Assembly (NCBI GenBank): GCA_016764155.1
Contig: JAESSK010000299.1
Coordinates: 1 to 5,680, forward strand
Direction of reading: 5' to 3'
Length of the DNA: 5,680 nucleotides
From: Rhizobiaceae bacterium
Lineage (GTDB): Bacteria; Pseudomonadota; Alphaproteobacteria; Rhizobiales; Rhizobiaceae
Shown here: piece by piece, positions 1 to 4,948 of the stretch
How the letters are laid out: every line of letters begins with the position of its first letter
Numbering within the stretch: the stretch's first letter is position 1
The notes under the pieces: model-generated
Databases searched by the model: none
Told to the model about the DNA's origin: nothing
Seen by the model: the letters and a program-made list of their open reading frames with translations, nothing else
Translations under genes and position numbers: made by a program

Positions 1-5
1 ACGAT

Positions 6-8
6 TAG
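6..8 (+). other. In-frame TAG inside the expected beta-helix reading frame
   Basis: The frame of the beta-helix protein reads Asp, stop, Gly-Lys-Leu-Leu-Gln-Lys-Ile-Leu at the window edge. Proteins of this fold usually have an Asp-rich entry such as DD-x-x-x-LQ at this point, so the Asp before the stop looks like family sequence rather than chance. A single C-to-T change from CAG (Gln) would give this TAG. The other two frames show no beta-helix-like sequence here. Only two codons are visible upstream, so it could instead be the end of an unrelated frame. Confidence 0.5.
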
Positions 9-14
9 GGCAAA

Positions 15-1214
15 TTGCTGCAGAAAATTCTGAATGCGGCGGCTGAAGCCGATAAACCGGTGTTTTTACCGCCGGGAAACTATTTCGTTTCCAATATTGT
101 CCTGCCTTCAAAAACAAGATTGATGGGCGTTCCTGGCGCTTCACGTCTGATTTATACAGGTGGCGGGCATTTTTTGATGTCTGAAAATGGCTCCCACATC
201 GAACTCACTGGTCTGGTGCTTGATGGGGCTAATCGCGGACTGCAATCCTATGCAGGGGCGGCTCTGCGCGTTGTGAATGCCTCCCATCTGGTGATTGAGA
301 ATTGTGAAATTTCCGGAAGTCTGGAGATCGGGGTTCAGATTGACCGTTCTCAGGGCCGTATCGAACGCTGTGAAATCAGTGGTGCGGCAGGTGAATGCGG
401 TCTTTACGGCATTGAAAACAATGGCCTTTTGATTGCCCATAACCATGTACATGATTGTGCCAATGGGGGCATTCTTGTCCATCGCTGGAAAGCCGGTGAT
501 GACGGTACGATCATCTCAAACAACCGCATTGAGCGGATTGGCGCTGTTAATGGCGGCACAGGCCAATGGGGCAATGGCATCAACGTCTACAAGGCCGATT
601 CAGTGATGATTGCCAATAATCAGGTGAAGGATTGCTCTTTTTCCGCGATCAGATCCAATTCCGGCAATAATGTACAAATCACCGCCAATCAGTGCCTTCG
701 TTCCGGCGAAGCTGCAATTTATTCCGAGTTTGAATTTAACGGGGCTGTTATCACCAATAACGTGATTGATGGTGGTTGTCGGGGCATTTCGATTGCCAAT
801 TTCAATCGCAATGGCCGCATGGCGATTTGTGCCAATAACCTCATTCGCAATATCCACGAGAACCCGCCTTATGTGGATAAAGATCACCTCTTTGGTGAAG
901 GCATTTCTGTTGAGGCGGAAACTACTGTCACCGGCAATGTGATCGAGAATACTGCCCGATTTGGCATCATGCTTGGCTGGGGTGAATATCTGCGCAATGT
1001 GATTGTGACTTCAAATGTTATTCGCGACACTCGGACCGGCATTTACGTGACGGTTGTCGAAGGAATTGGCCCTGCCCTTATTTCGCAGAACCTATTTTCC
1101 GAAATACGGGAAGGCGCAATTATTGGCTATCGCTGGCAGGAACCCGCTACCGGTGATCTCATTAATGGCAGCTCTATTCCTAATTTGCAGATTGAGGGAA
1201 ACCTAGTCAGTTGA
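15..1214 (+). CDS. Parallel beta-helix repeat protein, TIGR03808-like (probably Tat-exported), N-terminus missing
   Basis: The 399 residues readable from TTG 15 form a right-handed parallel beta-helix. The opening (LLQKILNAAAEADKPVFLPP, then GNYFVS) is the usual entry of pectate-lyase-like helices. After it come repeated turns with an asparagine ladder: SNNRIERIG, ANNQVKDC, TNNVIDGG, ANNLIRNI, TGNVIENT, TSNVIRDT and SQNLFSEI, ending in EGNLVS. The overall pattern resembles TIGR03808, a family of twin-arginine-exported repeat proteins of unknown function; a periplasmic or surface role is inferred from that family. No catalytic residues can be assigned. The Tat signal would lie left of the window. 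TTG 15 is only the first possible start after an in-frame TAG at 6-8 and is probably not the true start, although AGGG lies at 7-10. The gene ends with TGA, 13 bases from the convergent DUF2798 gene. Family assignment is fairly sure; intactness is uncertain. Confidence 0.75.
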   Translation: MLQKILNAAAEADKPVFLPPGNYFVSNIVLPSKTRLMGVPGASRLIYTGGGHFLMSENGSHIELTGLVLDGANRGLQSYAGAALRVVNASHLVIENCEISGSLEIGVQIDRSQGRIERCEISGAAGECGLYGIENNGLLIAHNHVHDCANGGILVHRWKAGDDGTIISNNRIERIGAVNGGTGQWGNGINVYKADSVMIANNQVKDCSFSAIRSNSGNNVQITANQCLRSGEAAIYSEFEFNGAVITNNVIDGGCRGISIANFNRNGRMAICANNLIRNIHENPPYVDKDHLFGEGISVEAETTVTGNVIENTARFGIMLGWGEYLRNVIVTSNVIRDTRTGIYVTVVEGIGPALISQNLFSEIREGAIIGYRWQEPATGDLINGSSIPNLQIEGNLVS

Positions 1215-1227
1215 TTTCTGTTTGATT

Positions 1228-1449
1228 TCAACCAACCAGTTTGCGGGCCAGCCGATTTAACGGTTCGCCTATTATGGCGACCGAGATAAATGCGATGGGC
1301 CACCCCATGGAAAACCCCATGGCCCACATCTTTAGCCACTCGGCGCTCCAGCCGAATCTGAGGAATGTGAAAACTCCTGAAAAGCACACGGACATCACCA
1401 GTGAGATAAAAACCCCGGTGAGTATTTTGACACGTATTTCCTTGGACAT
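1228..1449 (-). CDS. DUF2798 family small membrane protein
   Basis: This 73-residue protein has a short basic N-terminus (MSKEIRVK), a first membrane helix at about residues 9-30, a short loop with WSAEWLKMW, a second helix at about 42-61 containing WPIAF, and a basic tail (RLARK). This two-helix layout with the Trp-Pro-Ile/Val-Ala-Phe motif is characteristic of DUF2798 (PF11391), whose function is unknown. It should sit in the inner membrane. The ATG start is supported by an AAGGAG ribosome site. The gene is divergent from the tetR gene and shares its control region with the likely TetR operator, so it is a good candidate target of that regulator. It converges on the beta-helix gene with a 13-base gap. 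The overlapping + strand frame at 1241-1498 has no family features and is a shadow. Confidence 0.85.
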   Translation of the reverse strand: MSKEIRVKILTGVFISLVMSVCFSGVFTFLRFGWSAEWLKMWAMGFSMGWPIAFISVAIIGEPLNRLARKLVG

Positions 1450-1454
1450 CGATA

Positions 1455-1460
1455 CTCCTT
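1455..1460 (-). promoter_or_regulatory. Ribosome binding site of the DUF2798 gene
   Basis: The minus strand reads AAGGAG here, 5 bases before the ATG at 1449-1447. It is a near-consensus Shine-Dalgarno sequence and fixes the start of this small gene. Confidence 0.75.
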
Positions 1461-1472
1461 TGGCTTTCAGGC

Positions 1473-1501
1473 TTGACCCTGACTGCTTGGTTTCGTAAGT
1501 T
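1473..1501 (+). promoter_or_regulatory. Possible tetR promoter overlapping the operator
   Basis: TTGACC (1473-1478) is a good -35 box. At 17 bases spacing comes TAAGTT (1496-1501), a weak -10 match of three in six. The -10 would overlap the palindrome at 1499-1518, which fits self-repression by the TetR protein. The weak -10 keeps this tentative. Confidence 0.35.
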
Positions 1502-1518
1502 ACTTACCAGTCAGTAAC
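1499..1518. promoter_or_regulatory. Likely TetR operator palindrome
   Basis: A 20-base palindrome has perfect outer arms GTTACT and AGTAAC and inner symmetric AC/GT pairs. Only one flanking pair (1505/1512) and the central pair (1508/1509) break the symmetry. It sits between the divergent DUF2798 and tetR genes, 38 bases before the tetR start and 49 bases before the DUF2798 start. Size, symmetry and location are typical of operators bound by TetR-family dimers that repress themselves and the divergent gene. Binding by this particular regulator is inferred. Confidence 0.7.
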
Positions 1519-1555
1519 ATGATTCTTTGAGAAAGCAACCATTGGAATATCGGCA

Positions 1556-2206
1556 GTGAAGTCTGAGAAAAGAAAAGCTTTTACGCGTCAAAAACGGGAA
1601 AAAGAAATTATTGCTGCGGCTTTGACGGTTTTTTGCAGATCCGGTTATAGCGCCACCAGAATGGACGACATTGCGAGCGAAGTCGGTCTATCCAAACCGG
1701 CCATTTATATCTATTTTGACAATAAGGAAGCGCTTTTCAAAGCAGTCATCATGGATGTTGCCCATCAAAACGTTCCCATGGCAAACGATGTGCTTAATAC
1801 TGAATTTGAATCCGCTGCTCAACGCCTTTCCGTGATGATAGATCTGCTTTACGACAGCATGTCGCCGGATCGTCTTGGCATCCTGTTTCCATTGATCTCG
1901 GAAACCACAACCCATTTCCCTGAACTGGCTGGTTTTTTTAAAAAGGATGTTTTTGGACAATTGGATGCCCTTGTGCTTGATACCATTAAACTGGGTGTCG
2001 AGCAGGGAGAATTTCATGAAACTGCAGCATCGACCCAGGTTGAATTGATCATTGGACCGGCTCTTTCATTCGGGCTTAGAAGACTGACGTTTCAAGAATC
2101 GCACAAGGATAATCAAAAGGAACTGGAAGCCTTCAAAAAAGCTCATTTGCACATGTTGTTATCCTATTTAACCCACCCTGATTTCCCAGACCTAAAGGTA
2201 AACTAA
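1556..2206 (+). CDS. TetR/AcrR family transcriptional regulator
   Basis: This is a 216-residue one-component repressor. The basic N-terminus (MKSEKRKAFTRQKREKEII) leads into the three-helix TetR DNA-binding domain at about residues 15-64. The helix-turn-helix reads MDDIASEVGLSKPAIYIYF, followed by the usual DNKEALFKAVI. The rest is the ligand and dimer domain; the stretch RLGILFPLISETTTHFPELAGFF (about 106-128) resembles AefR-type C-terminal domains. The ligand cannot be predicted. GTG 1556 is the plausible start because no ATG precedes the domain, though its ribosome site is weak (GGA at 1544-1546). The gene is divergent from DUF2798 across a palindrome and is followed directly by a membrane-protein gene and a hydrolase gene, suggesting local control of that cassette. 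The stop TAA abuts the next start. Confidence 0.9.
   Translation: MKSEKRKAFTRQKREKEIIAAALTVFCRSGYSATRMDDIASEVGLSKPAIYIYFDNKEALFKAVIMDVAHQNVPMANDVLNTEFESAAQRLSVMIDLLYDSMSPDRLGILFPLISETTTHFPELAGFFKKDVFGQLDALVLDTIKLGVEQGEFHETAASTQVELIIGPALSFGLRRLTFQESHKDNQKELEAFKKAHLHMLLSYLTHPDFPDLKVN
2194..2198 (+). promoter_or_regulatory. Ribosome binding site supporting the TTG start at 2207
   Basis: AAAGG lies inside the last codons of tetR, 8 bases before TTG 2207. It supports translation of the membrane-protein gene from the TTG that directly follows the tetR TAA. The next in-frame ATG, at codon 21, would remove part of the first membrane helix and the conserved-looking His10. Confidence 0.55.
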
Positions 2207-2620
2207 TTGGACTATTCACTCATAAAATATACCCACCGCATAGCCATTGAAATTTTTTCGGCCGGCATGACCATCGCCCTTCTGGGCCTCATAGCGCGGC
2301 ATTATATCGAGCCTCAACGATGGGTAGGGATCGCCAAAAAATTACGCTATTTCCTCATATTGCCGACGGGTATCATCTTTATCGTGGTTTGGATTCTCGG
2401 CATATGGATGGCCGTTTTGGCTGGCTGGTACGAATTCATCTGGTTTTGGCTAAAAATTGCGATCCTCATGGCTGTATCCGGCGTTCATGGGCGAGTTTCC
2501 AAATCATATCGCCTACCGGATCAGGCATCGGGCAGTGTCCTTTCTGATGTTGTATGGCTGCTTGCCTTTGTCGGGATGATTGCAGCGACCGTATTTTTGG
2601 TGCTTGCAAAACCCTTTTAA
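2207..2620 (+). CDS. Four-helix membrane protein, CopD/HemJ-like
   Basis: This 137-residue protein has four predicted membrane helices at about 11-30, 47-71, 75-94 and 112-134. The first helix starts with KYTH (His10), the second contains LPTGIIFIVVWILGIW, the third contains WLKIAILMAVSGVHG (Lys83, His94), and a polar loop SKSYRLPDQASGS precedes the fourth. Size, helix count, the N-terminal His and the Lys plus His in helix three recall the HemJ (UPF0093) and CopD superfamily, whose members bind heme or copper. The typical HemJ stretch after helix one is not clear, so I would not call it a protoporphyrinogen oxidase. It uses a TTG start directly after the tetR stop and is probably translationally coupled. 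The hydrolase gene follows after 29 bases. A generic small membrane protein of another family remains possible. Confidence 0.6.
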   Translation: MDYSLIKYTHRIAIEIFSAGMTIALLGLIARHYIEPQRWVGIAKKLRYFLILPTGIIFIVVWILGIWMAVLAGWYEFIWFWLKIAILMAVSGVHGRVSKSYRLPDQASGSVLSDVVWLLAFVGMIAATVFLVLAKPF

Positions 2621-2649
2621 CAACCACCGACCAGAAGCGGAATTAAATA

Positions 2650-3567
2650 ATGACCTTACCAGACGGCTTTGTTTCGGAGTTTATCCAGTGCAATGGCACC
2701 AATCTACACGTGGTGCATAATGGTGGTGGTTCTCCCCTCACCGACCAACGAACCCCGATATTATTCCTGCACGGATTTCCAGAATTCTGGATTGCATGGC
2801 GCTCTGTATTTGAGAAACTTGCGGATGATTATCTGATCATTGCACCGGACCAGCGTGGCTATAATTTGAGTGCCGCGCCTCAGGGCGGCGAAAATTATAA
2901 GGCAAAGCTGCTTGTGGGTGACATGCTGGAACTCACCAAGCAGATGCTGGGTGATCGGCCGTTTGTTCTTGCCGGGCATGATTGGGGCGCTTCGATTGCC
3001 TATGCTTTGGCGATGACCGCGCCAGATCGGGTATCCAAATTGATTATCGCAAACGGGGTTCACCCGGTGAGTTTTCAGGAAGCGATACTTGATGTTCCTG
3101 AACAGGCGGCGGCCAGCCAGTATTTTCATGTTCTTCGTGCCGAAAATGCACCGGAATTAATGGCCGAAGATAACTATCGGCGCACGCTTGCTATGTTTGA
3201 GAAATTCTCTGCCACACCGTGGCTTACAGATGCTGATCGTAATACCTATCGCGAAGCATGGGATAAACCCGGGCGACTAGAAGCGATGCTGCATTGGTAT
3301 AGTTCCTCGCCGATTATCATTCCCAAACCCGGCGAAACCAATATCGAAGCGCCGTTATATGGGGCTGACCGCTCAAAGTTTCGCCTGCCCATGCCGCATT
3401 TATTGTTTTGGGGCATGAAGGATCAGGCATTGCTACCGGCGTCAAAAAAAGCGGTTGCTGAATTTTGCGATGATTTTCGTGAAATCGAAATTGCCGATGC
3501 GGAACATTGGCTGCTCCATACCCATAGCGATTTTATCGCCGATAAAATGCGCGAGTTTATCGCCTAG
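2650..3567 (+). CDS. Alpha/beta hydrolase, epoxide-hydrolase-like
   Basis: This 305-residue soluble alpha/beta-hydrolase has all core elements. The oxyanion motif is HGFP (41-44) and the DQRGYNLS segment is at 67-74. The nucleophile elbow GHDWGA has Asp111, the acid is probably Asp258 (WGMKDQALL), and the base is His286 (EHWLLHTH). An Asp nucleophile followed by Trp is the signature of epoxide hydrolases. Fluoroacetate dehalogenases, otherwise similar, have Arg after the Asp. Cap-domain tyrosines at 158 (QYF) and 217 (HWY) could be the epoxide-activating pair. The substrate is unknown. The start ATG has GCGGAA 7 bases upstream. Placement behind tetR and the membrane protein suggests a co-transcribed, ligand-induced function. 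The TAG stop is 9 bases from the convergent hemA stop; without it only ten more codons would follow before TAA. Confidence 0.85.
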   Translation: MTLPDGFVSEFIQCNGTNLHVVHNGGGSPLTDQRTPILFLHGFPEFWIAWRSVFEKLADDYLIIAPDQRGYNLSAAPQGGENYKAKLLVGDMLELTKQMLGDRPFVLAGHDWGASIAYALAMTAPDRVSKLIIANGVHPVSFQEAILDVPEQAAASQYFHVLRAENAPELMAEDNYRRTLAMFEKFSATPWLTDADRNTYREAWDKPGRLEAMLHWYSSSPIIIPKPGETNIEAPLYGADRSKFRLPMPHLLFWGMKDQALLPASKKAVAEFCDDFREIEIADAEHWLLHTHSDFIADKMREFIA

Positions 3568-3576
3568 AGCGAGAGC

Positions 3577-4791
3577 CTAAGCAACGGCGCGGGATAATGC
3601 GCACTGGGACCACAAATCCGATAATGCTGAAACCAGATGGGCAATATCGGCGTCGCTATGCACCGGAGATGGTGTAATGCGCAGACGCTCGCTACCCTTT
3701 GGCACTGTTGGATAATTGATCGGTTGTACGTAAATGCCGTAATTGTCCAACAATAAGTCGCTGATCCATTTACATTTTGCAGCGTCGCCCACCATCACCT
3801 AAATGATGTGGCTTGGATTATCCATATGAGGAATGCCTTTGGCATCAAGAAGCTTGCGCACGCGGGCAACACGCTCCTTTTGAGCAATACGCTCCGCATC
3901 GTTTTCCTTCAAATATTTAATGCTTTCCAGCGCACCGGCAGCAATTGCAGGTGGCAGCGCCGTTGTGAAGATAAAACCGGAGGAATAGCTGCGGATAAAA
4001 TCACATAGCGCATCAGAAGCAGCGATGTAGCCGCCCATCACGCCGAATGCCTTGCCCAATGTGCCTTCAATAACGCTGAGGCGATCCATAATTCCTTCGC
4101 GCTCGGCAATGCCGCCACCACGAGGGCCATATAGGCCAACTGCATGAACTTCATCGAGATAAGTCAGTGCGCCGTGCTTATCAGCAACATCGCAAATTTC
4201 CTTGATCGGTGCGATATCACCATCCATTGAATAGACAGATTCGAACGCGATGATTTTCGGAACGTCGTCGCCATATTCTGACAGAATTCTATCGAGATCA
4301 GCGGGATCATTGTGTTTCCAGATGCGTTTTTCGGCTCTGGAATGGCGAATGCCTTCAATCATTGAAGCGTGGTTTGAAGCATCCGAAAATATAACGCAAT
4401 TTTTGATATTGGCGCCCAAAGTGCCAAGGGCTGCCCAGTTTGAAACATAACCGGAGGTAAAAATCAGCGCTGATTGTTTGTTGTGCAAATCGGCCAGCTC
4501 ATTTTCGAGCAGAACATGATAATGGTTGGTACCGGAGATATTGCGTGTACCGCCAGCGCCAGTGCCACATTCATCAATGGCTTTGTGCATGGCGTCGGCA
4601 ACTTTGGTGTTTTGTCCCATGCCAAGATAGTCATTGGAGCACCACACAGTTACTTCCTGCGTTTCGCCACCGATAAAGCGGGTCGCACGCGGGAAAGAGC
4701 CGGAATGTCGTTTCAAATCTGCAAAAACCCGGTAGCGTCCTTCTTCGTGAAGTTCTTCTACCTTTGCAGTGAAATGCGCCTCAAAATCCAT
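3577..4791 (-). pseudogene. hemA: 5-aminolevulinate synthase gene interrupted by an in-frame TAG at codon 331 of 404
   Basis: HemA condenses glycine with succinyl-CoA to 5-aminolevulinate using PLP, the first step of heme synthesis in alphaproteobacteria. The N-terminal part ([10 protein letters not shown] to PSHII) is highly conserved: [11 protein letters not shown], the glycine-rich [35 protein letters not shown] with His141, [11 protein letters not shown] with Asp213, and the PLP lysine in [13 protein letters not shown] (Lys247). TAG then replaces the proline expected in HI(I/V)PVMVGD, and the same frame continues for 73 residues with [25 protein letters not shown] to the natural-looking end ALSRAVA and TAG. 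The substrate-carboxylate arginine (Arg371, in ERLR) lies after the break, so the truncated product should be inactive. No frameshift is present. The start at 4791 is chosen over the ATG at 4866 because family proteins begin MDFEAHF and GGAGAG precedes it by 7 bases. It is transcribed away from the fbpB-like gene. Confidence 0.9.
3799..3801 (-). other. Internal amber codon in hemA
   Basis: The minus strand reads Pro-Ser-His-Ile-Ile, TAG, Val-Met-Val-Gly-Asp. In ALA synthases this position is a well conserved proline. Any proline codon differs from TAG by at least two bases, so one substitution from proline cannot explain it; a route through another sense codon or a double change is needed. 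The frame is unbroken on both sides. Confidence 0.9.
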
Positions 4792-4798
4792 CGATAGT

Positions 4799-4804
4799 CT
4801 CTCC
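4799..4804 (-). promoter_or_regulatory. Ribosome binding site of hemA
   Basis: The minus strand reads GGAGAG, 7 bases before the ATG at 4791-4789. It supports the MDFEAHF start over the longer frame beginning at 4866. Confidence 0.7.
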
Positions 4805-4814
4805 GATTGCCCAC

Positions 4815-4829
4815 ATATTGTGTCAATAT
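4815..4829. repeat. Perfect inverted repeat in the hemA leader
   Basis: ATATTG and CAATAT are perfect 6-base arms around the spacer TGT, 10 bases upstream of the hemA ribosome site. An AT-rich stem with a three-base loop would be weak as RNA, so a protein-binding site is as likely. The minus strand contains a TTGAC half-site like that of the FNR box at 4903-4916. Confidence 0.5.
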
Positions 4830-4888
4830 CACACCTAATTGCATGATTAAAAGTGCAAATCCGCACACCTCAACCATTCAGCATTATG

Positions 4889-4916
4889 CATATATCATGT
4901 CATTGACACATATCAA
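4889..4916 (-). promoter_or_regulatory. Possible hemA promoter overlapping the FNR-type box
   Basis: On the minus strand TTGATA (4916-4911) could be a -35 box and TATATG (4894-4889) a -10 box, with 16 bases between them. Each matches the sigma-70 consensus in four or five of six positions. The -35 lies within the FNR-type box. CATAAT at 4888-4883 is an alternative -10. Tentative. Confidence 0.3.
4903..4916. promoter_or_regulatory. FNR/FixK-type box upstream of hemA
   Basis: TTGAC-ACAT-ATCAA matches the FNR-family consensus TTGAT-N4-ATCAA in nine of ten defined bases. The core reads as ATTGA, six bases, TCAAT when flanks are included. It lies about 118 bases upstream of the hemA start. FnrL control of hemA is established in Rhodobacter sphaeroides, so oxygen-responsive control here is a reasonable inference. 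Which FNR/FixK/FnrN protein binds cannot be told. Confidence 0.65.
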
Positions 4917-4948
4917 TCACATGATGTGCAAATAAACCTTATGTGAGG

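Larger units (their letters stand above)
4853..4933. repeat. Two direct copies of GTGCAAAT in the hemA upstream region
   Basis: GTGCAAAT occurs at 4853-4860 and again at 4926-4933, 73 bases apart, or about seven helical turns. Each copy is preceded by CATGAT, with five extra bases between the two parts in the first copy. The second copy overlaps CACAT-G-ATGTG (4918-4928), a perfect odd palindrome. Function unknown; chance is possible in AT-rich DNA. Confidence 0.35.

Noticed and set aside
1210..1232. Bidirectional terminator between the convergent beta-helix and DUF2798 genes
   Set aside because: Only a 5-base stem (GTTGA/TCAAC) with a 13-base loop is possible and there is no clear T run, so it is too weak to call.
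1241..1498. Plus-strand open frame of 85 codons over the DUF2798 gene
   Set aside because: It is antisense to a recognisable DUF2798 gene with a good ribosome site and has no family features.
3530..3548. Hairpin ATTTTATC, loop GCC, GATAAAAT as a terminator for hemA
   Set aside because: The stem is AT-rich, lies inside the hydrolase coding region and has no following T run on either strand. It is largely explained by codons for DFIADK.
3532..3564. Direct repeat TTTATCGCC at 3532 and 3556
   Set aside because: Both copies are in frame and encode Phe-Ile-Ala in the hydrolase C-terminus. Coding constraint is sufficient explanation.
2650..3567. Fluoroacetate dehalogenase identity for the hydrolase
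   Set aside because: The residue after the nucleophile Asp111 is Trp, not the Arg expected of fluoroacetate dehalogenases, so the epoxide-hydrolase type fits better.
3796..3798. Separate C-terminal HemA gene restarting at GTG or ATG right after the internal TAG
   Set aside because: The 73-residue piece is just the end of the ALA synthase fold and has no properly spaced ribosome site. It is better described as the remainder of one interrupted gene.
4474..4797. Plus-strand open frame of 107 codons over hemA
   Set aside because: It is a shadow of the conserved hemA frame and has no recognisable domain.
4792..4866. Longer hemA frame starting at ATG 4866
   Set aside because: The extra 25 residues do not resemble ALA synthase and cover leader sequence. 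The ATG at 4791 has a good ribosome site and the family-like start MDFEAHF.
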